From Delphinus delphis (lineage: Eukaryota; Chordata; Mammalia; Artiodactyla; Delphinidae), in NCBI RefSeq assembly GCF_949987515.2, contig NC_082695.1:85583604-85647603 (forward strand): 64,000 bases of DNA. The letters run 5' to 3'. Under the pieces are notes generated by a model. That model searched no databases. It was not told where the DNA came from and saw only the letters and a program-made list of their open reading frames with translations. This document shows positions 10,136 through 21,952 of the stretch, in pieces (position 1 is the stretch's first letter; every line of letters starts with the position of its first letter). A program made the position numbers and the translations under genes.

Positions 10136-10980
10136 GGTATTTGGTGCAGGGAGGTGGGACAGGGTGACGGTCGTAGTCGTCGTCGGAGGGACGCACAAAG
10201 CCTCACTCCTCCCGCACAAGCAAACCCTCTGCAGGGTGCATCTCCCTGGATGCAGGCCAGCGTCAGGAAAACTGCTCACAGAGGGGGAGGAAGCTGACGC
10301 TTGCCTGGAGAGGGAAGCCTTCCTGAGCCTTCTCTCCACCTGCAGTGTCCATGCATGTGGCGCTCCAGCCAGGAGGGCAAACTTGCCAGCAGTTTCAGTG
10401 ACTCCGGGCCACCAGGCAATGTATAGAACGGCTCAGAACGAGTGGGAAAAATACCCCAGAGCAACCAAACACCAGCACACTGTCCTAGAACAGAGAGGGG
10501 GGAAAAGGTCCTGAAAAAAACCCACTCGTAACTCGCATGCAACAGACAAAACAAAACTAGGCGGGGGAATTTCAACGTGGGAGAAACAAGAAGAGAACGG
10601 CAGAGATACAAGAGAATGGAGAGGCGAAGATTTCCCTTGCTGCCAATGGATGGCGCAGGACGGGATGCTCGCCAGGGGGTGGGATGCTCCCTGAGGGTCC
10701 ACGGGCCGTTGGCCACCTGGGCATCCTCAGACGTGCAGGCTGCTGGTGGCCGGGAGGAGTTTGAACAGCACAGTAGATAAGAACCAAGATTACCAATTCA
10801 CCGTGCACCGAATAAAATTCCTCCCGCACAGGTGTATAAATACACCCGTGTTTATGTATAGCCACCCACGTTCTGTACGGCTGCCCATATATGAACATGC
10901 ATGGCAGACACAATGCCCTAGTGAGGCGGAGAGGAAGGATATAACAATTCCAGCAGTTGGACCCAAGGTAACATGAGTAA
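10136..10980. other. unique sequence
   Basis: No recognisable gene or repeat. Several overlapping frames on both strands have no motif. Confidence 0.4.
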
Positions 10981-12200
10981 AGGGTAATTTACCCTTCATT
11001 TAAAATCCGAAGGCATCTTTTTATTGGGAGCTCTTAGCTCTTTTCTGGCCATTTGGAAGAAAAGAAAAGAAATGCTTTGGGATTTGGAAGGAAAATTTCA
11101 CAACCGGTTTATCTTGACTTTCTTTTCCCACAACCAAGACATCCTTTGCTGGAGTCCTTTATCTAGTGCTTTGTATACATATTTTTAATCCTATACAAAA
11201 ATGATAGCATGTCAGGAAGGATCTATAATAACACCATTTTTTTATTTCACTTCAAAGACTTGGCAATTTCTGATCCATGTGACATTCACACTCCTTCAGG
11301 GTCAAACAGCATCTTGCAGCCTTCATAAAATGATTAAATATTTTAAACAGTTCCTGCTTATACCTCCAACGCCCCTGGAGACTGATACTGTTATCGTTTT
11401 TGTCAAAGCCAGTTTCCATCCGCATTTGTCATCCCGCTTGCATTTATGAGTTATCAATCGCGATGTCAAAATGCAAAATAACTGATGTTCTTCGGGCGGT
11501 ATTGGATGGTCTATCTGGGGCTTTTAATCAATGCTGATTTTTATTTTCCATACCCGTACATAAATCTTTACCATTCTGGGCCACATATAACGCGTTTGTA
11601 CAAAACGCAGTGACAGAAGCAGTAGTTATATTATCAAACATTATACCTCGGGGCTGACTGAGTATCAAGGGCCTTCAAAAGAGAACCCTGGGAATTACTG
11701 AGCAGGAGACGGGATCGCAGTGCAGAATGTAAGGAATTCGTTGTTGCCATTTATAAATCAACATCCCGCTAGCTAATCCTTCTCACTTAAATACAGTCCA
11801 AATTCTCTCCCTGATCCTCTGCAACTTAGTCATTGTTTTTTAAAAGGCAAAGTTTGCATAATCTACACAAATAATAATGAGCTGTGTTTTCTATTTCCTT
11901 CAACTTTTCCCCAGGGACATACATTCAAATGACAGAATGGAACTTTTTCAGGAATAGCTTCTTTTTAAGTGATAACTGGAATTTTCCATGTTACGTTTCA
12001 CCCCCAGTCGAGCTAAGAGAGAATTTGCTTTGCCCTTTAAAAGGGCATTTGCCTAGCTGAACGGAAACCGTTGCAGAAATCATTCAAACAAGACATTAGT
12101 GCTCAGCAGAATCCCAGTGCGTTGCAGGCACCCGAGGCCATGGGCAATCACTCAGGTATCTCTAAAGTGAAGCAAGAAAGTATATAAAAAAAAGAAAGTA
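10981..12200. other. AT-rich repeat-free block, candidate noncoding conserved DNA
   Basis: No interspersed repeat was recognised over about 1.2 kb and there is almost no open frame above 80 codons. The sequence is AT-rich with scattered TAAT/ATTA cores and complex, non-repetitive text (for example 11440-11660 and 12000-12110). Such blocks are often conserved noncoding elements, but I cannot test conservation here. Confidence 0.3.
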
Positions 12201-13384
12201 TAAATAAGCTCAGGGTGGGATACAGCACAGGTGTTCAGCCGGTAGGTCCAAAACCCCGCAAGTATTCACAAGCCTTCTCTAAAGATGGGAACATTAGCGG
12301 TGATCTCCAAGTGGTCTCATGGCCACCCGCTTGTATCTTCACGGACCCGCCATAAACTAGTTGGCCTTTGCCCCTACCTCAGGGCCCCTCCTTCATCTCA
12401 GGACTCATATATGTCATCACTTAGCTCCTCCAGCGGCTGAGCCAGTGACCAGGCGAGGTTTGCAGTGCAAGAGGCTCTAGCTTAACTGGTTCTCTGGGAT
12501 TTGCAGCAGAAATCAAGAACCCAAACTGTTGCTGTTACAACAGTAACAGTGGGACAGACGTCTTCCAGTCTTTGAAATCGAAAATCAGATATGAAACAAG
12601 TCTTGTGGAGGGATGGCCAGTGGTCAAGACAAAGATGAGATGAATGGGTCCTGACAGCTCAGGCTCTCGCCTAAACCAGGGTATCATCTGAGAGGTGGTT
12701 TCCAAAGGCAACTTCCAAATCGCTAATTCCCAAGAGTACGGTTTGATGAAAATGGCTTTCTCCACCGTGTTTCAAGAGGCAATATGTTCTGTATTGAATT
12801 CAAGCACTCACAGCTTAACAAAATCAGTGAGTAGCCAGCCTCATTTGGCAACTGGTGTGTTCAATAAGCAGCAGGTGATAACTTCAACATGTATTTATCT
12901 GAGCCCGGGGAGACTCACTCAGGAAACAGGAGGTCCTTGCCATCCATGCGATTTCAAAGGAGACTGGAGCAAAGCATCTCCAGGGTGGCCGTGCGGTCAG
13001 GAAGTGAGGCTGGGCTGTGGATGGCTGCAGATGCCTGAGCACGCTTAGAACATGCTTTGCTCTGTGCCTGGGGACAATCCAGGCCGAATCGACCTCCTTT
13101 CACCTCGGGGAGGACTTCGAATGTTGGAGAGGTGATTGTCCCAAATGCTCCAAACCTTCTCTCCTGAGTACCTTTCATTCAGGTCCTGCTGCCTTGGTTT
13201 GGTCTTGCATTTCTCGTCATCCTTTCTCCTCACCCTCCCCTCAGCATACCCTGGCATTGTCCCCATCCCTGAAAGCCACCCACGTTGACCACGGCCACCA
13301 TAGGCAGTCAAATCAGGTCACGACAGAGCACCTCTGTCTCCACTGCAATCTCAACACTGCTCTTCTGCACATGCGTTCCAAGGT
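12201..13384. other. unique sequence
   Basis: No gene recognised. The part from 13180 to 13380 is pyrimidine-rich and could hide an old L2 fragment. Confidence 0.4.
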
Positions 13385-13440
13385 TAATTTACTCCCCAGA
13401 TATTTGTAGAGCACCTACTGTGTGTCAGGTGCAGGGTGGG
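13385..13440 (-). repeat. possible L2 3'-end fragment
   Basis: 'AGATATTTGTAGAGCACCTA' followed by 'CTGTGTGTCAGGTGCAGG' resembles the reverse complement of the L2 3' end (family phrase 'aaatatttattgagcaccta'). It is short, hence low confidence. Confidence 0.45.
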
Positions 13441-13632
13441 CCCTCTGCTGTCCCGCTGTGCTCGCTGGTAACCGCGCCACACTCGCACGGCTGGCTGTAT
13501 TGCCAAGTGGCTGGTATCTATTGGTGGCCAGGCCTGCTTTGCTCTTTCTTCAAGGGCGATAACACAGCTGGCCCCCAGCAGGGCCACAAAATGCTCTAAG
13601 GAAACACTTCCCCAGCGATTTCATTTGGTCGT

Positions 13633-13702
13633 CTGAGGACTGACATAGTTTCGCCACAATTGGTTGCCTGAGGACCGAAATCGTTTTGCCACAGTTGGTT
13701 GC
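13633..13702. repeat. tandem duplication of a 35-bp unit
   Basis: Two adjacent copies, 13633-13667 and 13668-13702, each 35 bp, differ at 5 positions (30 of 35 identical). Both start CTGAGGAC and end TTGGTTGC. A weak partial third copy may precede them. Confidence 0.9.
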
Positions 13703-14087
13703 ACTATTTTGGTTTTCCAGTATCTGTTCCCAGAGGCCCCCTATTCCTCAATGCAGGTGAGCCCGGGCCTCTGAGGGAGCAGAGACGGGGATGCCAGTGG
13801 GATGCTGTGAACCGCAGGGAAGAAAATGCAAGGCTGCTTTCCAGGGGGTTAGGGGACAAAGGGGTCCGAAGCCACCCTTCAGGAGGGCAAAGCCCCCTGG
13901 GAGATGGCCTCAAGGTGACCGAATCCTGAGAGGGGGAAACGCTGAATTTGCTGGACGATATATTATTTGTTCATTCTTCCAATTTCTTTCCTGAGTTGTT
14001 GTTTGAATGTGGCTTGATTCCAAGCTCATTGTTCACGGTCTTTCAACTTAACACCAGAAAGATTTGGAAACGTACACATATCTACTC
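13703..14087. other. unique sequence
   Basis: Nothing recognised. Minus and plus frames overlap without motifs. Confidence 0.4.
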
Positions 14088-14295
14088 CAGTGGTTTCCAA
14101 TCAGGGGCGACTCTGCCCCTTCCTCAACAGCTGGCGATGTCTGGAGATGTTTCGGGGCAGAGGGGCTGCCTCCCTGGCGTCTAGTTGGTAGAGGCCAGGA
14201 ACACTGCTCAACATCCTACAAGGCATGGGATGGCCCCCCAAACAAAAAGCGATCTGGCCCCAAATATCAACGTTGCCAAGGTTGAGAAACTTTGG
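14088..14295 (+). mobile_element. hAT-type non-autonomous DNA element (MITE)
   Basis: It starts CAGTGGTTTCCAATCAGGGG and ends in 'AGGTTGAGAAACTTTGG'. The reverse complement of the right end (CCAAAGTTTCTCAACC) pairs with the left end. The interior carries 'CGATGTCTGGAGATGTTTC' and 'TAGAGGCCAGGAACACTGCT', typical of a common mammalian hAT MITE family whose exact name I cannot fix. There is no coding capacity. Confidence 0.75.
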
Positions 14296-15002
14296 TTAAA
14301 TCCTCCCACGATGCATATTTGCATGGAAGAAAAGAACAGGAAGAAGAAAGGAAGAAAAATGAAGCTGTTTGTAATACGAATTTATATATTCCAGCCAGTG
14401 TAAGATAAGAGGAGACAATATGTTTCCCTTTTCTGCTTGATAAGAATTGATAAATGTTTATTAATATGGTATTTTTAAGCCGGATTTTTTTTTATTACTA
14501 AAGTACATATTCTAGAAACACCGTTGCTATAATGGCACAAGGTATGGGTGTAGATCCCGTTATGACATGTTTAAACATCTCAATTGCACTTACACTGAGA
14601 CGACCAGCCTTGGAAAAAGCAATGCTTTTCATATTTATTTTAAATTTTGGATGAAGTACAGCCAATGCAGTTAAATTTAATTTCTGGATTCATGAGAAAC
14701 TGTACATGATGCCTGTTTTGCCTTGTCACCACAGCATGTGTGTCAATATTTCTGGGTGAAATCAAAGACAAATTCCAAATGACAATTTTGCAAATCATTC
14801 CAAAATGGAGAGCGCTGAGATTTTTGGCAAAGGGTTCCTGTATCTCTGTCTGGAGCTTTGGGATAAGCTTTATTTGTGAAGCGTACGTGTATCTTATCTT
14901 GAGGTAAATATTCTGGAACACAGCGTGAGGTCTTCTGTCGACAGACTCTCATTTGATTCAAGTTCTCTCCCTGTCTACTGGTGTGAACTTGACCCATCTA
15001 TT
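14296..15002. other. AT-rich unique sequence
   Basis: Low repeat content. A minus-strand frame at 14640-14921 (93 codons) has no recognisable motif. It may be noncoding conserved DNA; this is untested. Confidence 0.35.
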
Positions 15003-15165
15003 TTAACCTGCCTATCCCTTTGTTTTCTCTTCTCTCTTCCATAAAATGGGGATAATAATGCAGGCACTTCCTTCACGGGGTGTTGTAGGATTACAGGGAA
15101 TCGGGACCCAGAGTCAGCATCCAGTTACCATTTTATCATTATTAATATTATTATTATAACAGGAT
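15003..15165 (+). repeat. MIR 3' portion
   Basis: 'CCATAAAATGGGGATAATAA' followed by 'GGGTGTTGTAGGATTACAGG' and a 'TTATCATTATTAATATTATT' tail is the MIR 3' half in order. Confidence 0.8.
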
Positions 15166-15185
15166 TATACTGTATATATTCTAAG

Positions 15186-15605
15186 TATATTCCTTTCCTG
15201 GGGCTCTCTAACAAAGTACCGCAAACTGGGTAGCTTAAAAAGACAGAAATTTAATTTCTCATAGTTCCAGAGGCTAGAAGTCCTAAGTCAAGGTGTCGGC
15301 AAGGCCACGCTCTCTCCCAAGGCTCTGGGAAGGATCGGTTCCGTGCTATTCTCTTAACTTCTGGTGTTGCTGGCATCCCTTGGCTTGTGGATACATTGCC
15401 CTGTCTCCGTGGTCACGTGGCATTCTCCTGTGTTCTCCTCTTCTTAGAAGGAGAGCGGTCACGTGGATTTGGGTTAGGGCCCCCTGAGTGGAGTGGGACC
15501 TCATCTGAATGTGATCACACCCGCAGAGACCCTGTTGCCAAGTAAGGTCACATTATCACGTGTTGCGACTTAGGAGGTGGACGTTCCTCTTTGGGGCCAC
15601 AGTGC
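15186..15605 (-). mobile_element. MLT1-type LTR (ERVL-MaLR)
   Basis: 'AACAAAGTACCGCAAACTGG' and 'CATAGTTCCAGAGGCTAGAA' followed by 'CAAGGTGTCGGC' and 'GCCAAGTAAGGTCACATT' are the reverse complement of an MLT1 LTR. It is a solo LTR fossil without an internal gene. Confidence 0.85.
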
Positions 15606-16125
15606 TACCCGCACACCAAGTATCTCAACAAGCCTCTGGATAAACTGGCTTTGTTGAACTTAAGTAGAAACTCGTCAAGGTGTCGTAGCAGGAAGGCTCC
15701 CACCTGCGGGCTTGAAGAAGCATCATAGCTGACCAGGCGTGTGAGGACAAACTGCGAACACTGATATGGAACGTGGGACGGGGCTCTGGGAGCTGCACAC
15801 GCGAGCAGCGAATTGTGTAGAAGAATGAACTGGGACTTGGGGCCTAAGGTTGATTTGCAGGGCGCTCCTGTGAAGTTTTTTAAAGCGATTATGACGGCTG
15901 TGTGTTTATGAGCTGTTGTGCATGTCACGTGCAGTGAACTGCAGGAAAATCCTGAATTCTTGGAACTTGGGCGATGTGCTTGGAAAGGAAACTCTCTCTC
16001 ATTTCATGGCCAGTGACTTTGCCGTGAAAAAGTTTAACCTTGCGTCAGCTGTTGCCTCAGGTTAGGACAATTTTGGCTTTCTCGGGTCAACAATAAGTTG
16101 TAACTTAAACCTTATCTAACAGGTT
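15606..16125. other. unique sequence between two MLT1 LTRs
   Basis: No retroviral internal sequence is visible. The two flanking LTRs are in opposite orientation and so are not one provirus. Confidence 0.5.
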
Positions 16126-16521
16126 TTTGGGATAGGTTGAATTGTGTCTGCCTGGAATTCAGATGTCAAAGTCCTAACCTCCAATTCCTCAGGATGTGAC
16201 CTTGTTTGGAGATAGGGTCTTTGCAGAGGTAACCAAGTATAAATGAGGTCATGCGGGTGGCCCTAATCCGATATGACTGGCATCCTTATGAGAAGGGGAG
16301 ATTTTGACCCAGACACACACGGGGAGAACCCATCCGAAGATGAAAGCAGAGATCAGGGTGATGCTTCTGCGAGACAAGCAAACGTTTCCAGCAAACCACC
16401 GGCCACTCTGCTGACACCTTGACGTTAGACTGCTGATCTCCAGGACTGTGAGAGTGTACATTTCCGTAGTTTAAGCCCCCAGTCCTTGGGACTCTGATGT
16501 GGCAGCCCTGGAAACTAACAA
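16126..16521 (+). mobile_element. MLT1-type LTR (ERVL-MaLR)
   Basis: 'GGTTGAATTGTGTCTGCC', 'ATGTGACCTTGTTTGGAGAT', 'TAATCCGATATGACTGGCAT' and 'CTCCAGGACTGTGAGAG' follow the MLT1 consensus order in the sense direction, ending near 'GGCAGCCCTGGAAACTAACA'. It is near full length and non-coding. Confidence 0.88.
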
Positions 16522-16539
16522 GAGTTCTGGGGCACTTCC

Positions 16540-16850
16540 AGGAGAGGAAATTAGCTCCTAGGGTGGGAGGGACCATGACATTAGTTCAACCCCCTGTGCC
16601 TGAGATGTCCTTTAAACATTATTCATTTAACATTTGCTTGAATACCTCCAATAACAGGGAGCTCACTCTCTCACAGGCACAGCCCATTCCTTTTTTAGAC
16701 AGTTCTAACTATTGGGAGATTTTTCTTTACCAAAATCTGCTTCCTGTTGTTGTTCTGCCTTCCAAAAGCATATGGAATAGGATGACTTCCTCTTCCCTGT
16801 GGCCGACCTTTGGATACTTAAAGATAGCAATCAGGTGCCCTCCAGTCTGC
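16540..16850 (-). repeat. L3/CR1 LINE fragment
   Basis: 'GTGGGAGGGACCATGACATT', 'ACCTCCAATAACAGGGAGCT' and 'CAGCCCATTCCTTTTTTAGA' match the reverse complement of the mammalian L3 (CR1-clade) 3' region. This is a deep mammalian fossil. The strand is inferred from CR1 orientation. Confidence 0.75.
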
Positions 16851-18892
16851 ATCTGACCGGCCACCAGAATGAACACCAGGCAGGGACACCCACCAGGCAG
16901 CAGGCACTGGCGGTGAGGCTCCTGTAGGCTGATGGGGAGGAGTCCGTCCCTCTGCCCTCCCGCCCTCAGCGTTAATCCCAGCAGATGCCGAGGTACCCGC
17001 TGCCCTTCCTGGGGGTGTCTGGTGGGGAGTGCACTGCCTTGCCGAGCGGATGTACAGCGCACAGTGGGGCTTCATCTTCTCTGAGATGAATCTGGAAGAA
17101 ATTACGGGGAGATGTTGACAGCTAAGACAGAAGCTACCTCTCACATAACAGCTAGTACCTGTGTGTGAACACGGTTTTAGCATCAAGACGAAACTTTGGA
17201 CATGACAGAGAAATGTCCTATCCTGTTTACAGAAGGAGGTGTTTACACAGAGATGGCCATGAACACTCTTTGCCCCAGACACCTTTGTACCACAAACGAT
17301 GCCCATATTGATCTGAATGGCAGTGTGTAAATATGGTTATCAGCCCATGTGGATCAGGATAGCTTTCTCTTTCTAGCTGATACTAGACTGTGTCCCTTTG
17401 TAGAACCACATTAAAGGTTAATTTATCTTAATATAAAATAAACCTCACAGACAAGAAGGATTTATTAAGTATCTGCCGGCTGGGGAGCTGCTCTGGAAAC
17501 TCACCATCTCCTAGGATGCAGGGCGTTTGGTCTTCCTGTCCCTCCCCTGCCCCCAGTCCCGCCCCCTCGTCTCCCCACACTTCCCTCCACCTCTGTCCTT
17601 TAATGAAGGTCTAATTGAAAGACTCAGACCCAGAACCAGACCACTTAGGTAGAGGCCAGCACTTCCCATCCCCATAAACAAATCTCGTGGCATCTGTAGC
17701 TTCACTGAAGGTCGTAGGTAGAACCAGTTTGGAGATGGGTCCCCCGCGTTTTGCACCAAGTCCTCAAGGGTGTCTCTGTCCAGTGTTGGCCAGGGGTTAC
17801 CAAACACCAGTTTTCCATTTAATCATTTCTCTGGCAAAACAATGACATCACTTCCTGTCATTTGACACTTCAGTAAACTTGACTCACATCCATTATGGTC
17901 CATGAGATACTAAAACTCAGAAAATAGCAAATAATAGCAAAACAGAAAATAGTGGGGAAATAGCAGTCAGAATGGTGTTTATAGCCACGGTCAAGAAAAC
18001 TGTAGAGTGATAACTGATAACTGCTACATATTTACGTCTGCAGATGACTGTTTGGGCAGACATATAGCCCACCGTGGTGCCCCAGACTAAACCTCCACAC
18101 GAGGTCAACTTTAGTCTCAAAGTTAACCATGTGATGTGTGTTCAATGGATGCTTTCTTGGGAAATCTCTTGCCTTATTCCTGAGAAGACTCCTTGAATGC
18201 TGCTCTCTCTGAGTCTTCAGAGAGCTGAAAGCCACGCTGTGTTCCTTCCGCCTTGCCTCTTTGTTTGTTGGTTCTTCTAGGTCTCTGTTCTTACAAACAT
18301 CTTCCCTCCATCACCCACCCGACCCACGCGAGGAAAGCCTCAGCAGCCGTTGAGCGAGGCTCACTTCTCTCTGCTGCGTTGTGTCCTAGACGCAGCTGGC
18401 AGGATAACCTCCAAGAATGCTATTTTCATCAAGCTAAGAGCCCGCAGTAGCTCTGAACCACCTTTTCCAGCCCTCTTCCACCCTTTTCTGACCTTGCTTT
18501 CCCCTTGACCCCCCAAAGTTCTGTCCTCTCCGGCTACGTCAAATCCTCTCCCATCCCCTGCACGGGTCTTGCTAGCTACGGCAGTGGCACCTCTGAAAAA
18601 GGAATGACCTCACCCGATTTTCCTGTTACCCCCTCTCCCCACTTTGCAGCCCCACTTCAAGTTCAGATTTCTAGTTTCCAACACGCCCATCTATGCCCAT
18701 CCCATGTCACACTCAGCACCCCTGGACTCTCAGAAATGCACTGTGGTGCACTTACTTGGGTCTAGCTGGGTCTTGAATATGGTTTGCCTTGCAAACTCCA
18801 ACATAAGCAAATCAGTATGTTTCCTTCTTTCTTTGCTATAACCTCAAACCTGGCGCTGCAGGGGACAGTGGGAGATCCAGGCCAGGCTGGCA
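16851..18892. other. unique sequence, about 2 kb
   Basis: No gene or clear repeat. A minus-strand frame at 17511-17807 (98 codons) is the most protein-like reading, but it has no recognisable domain or splice context. 18470-18760 is pyrimidine-rich and could be a decayed L2. 17390-17470 and 17820-18010 are AT-rich. Confidence 0.4.
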
Positions 18893-19010
18893 GGTAGCTT
18901 AGCATGATGGTTGGAAACCTGTGCCAGGGAGTGTGGGGCTGAGTTCCAATTCTGGGTCTGTCATTTTCTACCTGAGTGACCTTGAACAAGTTATGTGACC
19001 GGATCACAAA
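18893..19010 (+). repeat. MIR fragment
   Basis: 'TAGCTTAGCATGATGGTTGG' at the start and 'GAGTGACCTTGAACAAGTTA' further on match the MIR head and core. Confidence 0.75.
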
Positions 19011-19251
19011 ATCAGTAGAGAGCCTCCTTTTATTCTGATGTAGAAAGCTGTGTATTAGGGTTTGCCTTTGTTTATTTCCCCAGTTTTATAGATGATTTAC
19101 CTGCCAGCTCTCTATGTCTGAAACAACCCATTTACTTCATTTTCTCCATAGGAAATATTCTGAACCAATGGGATCATCACCCCACCCGACCAGTGGGCCG
19201 TGTTCCCTTGGAAGTCTGTGTACTGAGGAGAGTACCTCAGTCACGGTCCCT
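19011..19251. other. unique spacer
   Basis: Nothing recognised. Confidence 0.4.
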
Positions 19252-19727
19252 GTGTATCAGTTAGCTGTGCTGCGTAACAAACAGTTCCTAAACTTCTGAC
19301 TTCAGGCAGCAGCATTTTATTTAGCTCATCATCCTCTGGGTCAGCTCCTGAGCTGCACTCAGCTGTGCTCACTCACTCACTTGCCATCATTCGCTAGGCT
19401 GGTGAGGTCACCGGCTGGTCCAGAATCTCAGCTGGTGCAGCTTGTGTGCCCTATTCCAGTGGGCTAGCACAGGCTCCTTGACATAGTGGTGGGCAGAGCT
19501 CCAAGAGGGAGGAAGAGAGTGGAGGCCTCGAGCCTAGGCTTGCAGCTGGCATGCTGCCCCCTCTGCTGTACCGTACAGGTCAAAGCAAGTTACCAACCAG
19601 CCCAGCTTCAAGGGGTGGGGAGAAGACTTCATCTCTTGATGAGAGGAGCTTTCAAGTCACACTGCAGAGAGGTCTGGGGACAGGGAAGAGGACAATGGTG
19701 GCTGTTTTCTCAAGCAATCTCCACACC
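19252..19727 (-). mobile_element. ancient ERVL-like solo LTR
   Basis: The plus strand carries 'GCTGTGCTGCGTAACAAACA', 'CATCATCCTCTGGGTCAGC', 'CAAGAGGGAGGAAGAGAGTG', 'GGTCAAAGCAAGTTACCAAC' and 'TCTTGATGAGAGGAGC' in the order of a well-known placental LTR read in reverse. I believe it is of the LTR33/LTR16 ERVL type, but the family name is uncertain. It is non-coding; the plus-strand frame across it is an artefact. Confidence 0.75.
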
Positions 19728-21836
19728 CCTGGTTCCCTCTTGAGTGAGAAGTTCCAGGTGGGAGCAGAATGGGAAGAAGGAGCCACGGTTTCTGGCCTGA
19801 GAAGGGACGTTAGTCTGGAGGAGAGGGGACCCACCCCCCCATCTACCATTTTGCAAAATAACAATCCAGGGTCTACAGTTATATGTTTATCTACGAGCAT
19901 TTTTATCAGGGCTTGGAAATGTTCTCTTCCAATGGCCAGAGAGCAGCTATCTTCTGTGCATTGGTCACAAGTGCTCACCCTGGCCATAGCGGCTCACAGG
20001 CAGCCGCAAATGGGGCATCACTGGCTCCCATACCACATGCGTGCATTGGCCCCCAGGCTGGAGTTACCCAGTGATGATCTACACCCACCCTGCACCTGTC
20101 TTTGGCTTCCTATCTGGAGGGTTCCTTATGGGAAAACAATGAGGTGTCGGGTATTAGTTTTTGGTCATTGAAGAGCCTCTTTCCTGATTTCTCTAGACTC
20201 TGTCGGGTCAGAAGGGGGCAGCCGGGCTGCCCTGCCTCGACTGCACGTGGAAGCCTGGTCGTGGAAACCGTGTTCTGCGGTGTCCTGAGTACACAGGACT
20301 CCGAGGCCACGGGTCCTGGTGTTGTCTGTCTTCCAGGCGCTGACTTGGCATCTCCCTGAAAATTAGTGCTGGGCTCCACTTGATTTCCTGAAATATCATC
20401 ACAAAGAATATGACAGATCAAAGAATTTGGTGGTATTGTTGAATCGTATCATCTTCTCTCTCTAAAGCGAGATGGCCTTCCTGGGCTGCAGGCTGGAAGG
20501 GGCAGCGGAGTGTTGAAAAGCCGGCTCTGACAAGTGAATAAACACGACAACGAACGCAGGGTCTGCTATTTCACGTGGTGTGTGCGGCATTTATCCGGGT
20601 CTTGTCCGTCACACACGCTCTGTTCTGAGAATGGCACAGACGGTTCTGCACCTGGCTTCCGGAATCGGCGAACCACACTGGTAGAACAAAGCCGTCATAT
20701 TTAGCGGTGTTTCGTTACAACCATTATTTCACTTAAGTTTAGACATCTCTTTGCAAAATCAGATCCTACTTAAAAAAATTCCTGTGCTTTGCAACATTAA
20801 ACAGAATGATGAGCTGGGGAAGAAAGTTGCTTAGTAGCCACGGGATGAGGAAAACTCTTTCAGGTTCAGAAATGAAGCCTTAAGGCAACAAGAGTCAGTC
20901 ACCTTTCTCACAAACAAGAATGTCATTTGGAACACGGCGCAGATACTTCCAAGGAAGTTATGCTCGTTGAAACCAGAGCCTGCTCCCCGGCCAGGGCGGT
21001 GGTGCAGAGGCTGGGGAGGGCCGGGTACCACTGCCTCGGTCAAATCCCCTGGAGCGGGTGCCCCGGCCGTCACCCGCTCAGCACGCGGGCTGACCTCTGC
21101 ACCCCTGGGGACCGCTGCCCCCCACTGACCTTTTTCCCTGGCCATCCGTCTATTTGGCTTCATACGGACGTGACCTGCATTTGAAGCCAACTTCTGAGAG
21201 AGAAAAGATAACACACCCCGAGCCCAAATCTTTCTTTTCCTTACTTTTCTTTTTAATCAGACAAATGTTTTAATAATTTGTTTTTAGTAACACAACTTGA
21301 TAATAATTCAGAAAATGTGCTGAGTGTGATTTAAATTTTGGCAGAACTAGCATCTTCCTTTGATTAGGTTGTTTGATACAATAGAGCAAACATTCTATTT
21401 AAAAGGTTCTTTCTTGCCATAAAACTTTATATAATATTGAATTAGTGAAAAGGTAAATGGTTCCACCATCCTACTGGACCAATGCAGTGCTGACGTTTGA
21501 TCATCTAGTCACTATCTGTAAAGATCCTATCCAAAGAGAGGGAAATTGTTGCTTCACCAGGTAAGCATTTTCAATGTTAGATAATACTTTCATTTGCAGG
21601 TATACAAATGCTCGATTTAATTTAGTTTTTAAATTAAGAAAATCAGGTGTTAATATTGTTTTTCTCTTTATGAACACTCTCTGATTTAAAAACAAAATCC
21701 AAAGATACACTATACTGTGATGCTCAAAAGAAATTAATAATTAACCACTCCTGCTACTGCATGGTCAGTAATGGGGAGGGATTCATTTGTATAGGGTAGA
21801 CCGTTGGATTCTACTGTGACCAAGTAGACTATATTC
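19728..21836. other. unique sequence, about 2.1 kb
   Basis: No gene recognised. 19728-21200 is mixed. 21200-21720 is AT-rich, complex and repeat-free, and could be conserved noncoding DNA (untested). Confidence 0.4.
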
Positions 21837-21952
21837 TTTTTTGTTTTGTTTTGTTTTTAATTTATTTTTTTATACAGCAGGTTCTTATTAGTTATCCATT
21901 TTATACGTATTAGTGTATATAGGTCAATCCCAATCTCCCAGTTCATCCCACC
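21837..21952 (-). mobile_element. L1 3'-end fragment
   Basis: T-rich tail sequence followed by 'TATACAGCAGGTTCTTATTA' and 'GGTCAATCCCAATCTCCCAG' is the reverse complement of part of the cetartiodactyl L1 3' UTR. It is a short 5'-truncated copy without ORF2. Confidence 0.85.

Noticed and set aside
9551..10339. Longest open frame in the window (262 codons, minus strand)
   Set aside because: Its middle is the translation of a TG-rich simple repeat and its ends are GC-rich DNA with competing frames on the other strand. No domain or splice context.
15186..16521. A provirus bounded by two LTRs
   Set aside because: The LTRs are in opposite orientation and the spacer shows no retroviral internal sequence.
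17511..17807. 98-codon minus-strand frame with a protein-like middle
   Set aside because: No recognised family, and the composition is compatible with an unidentified old LTR or unique DNA.
19551..20171. 206-codon plus-strand frame
   Set aside because: It starts inside an ERVL-like LTR and has no recognisable protein motif.
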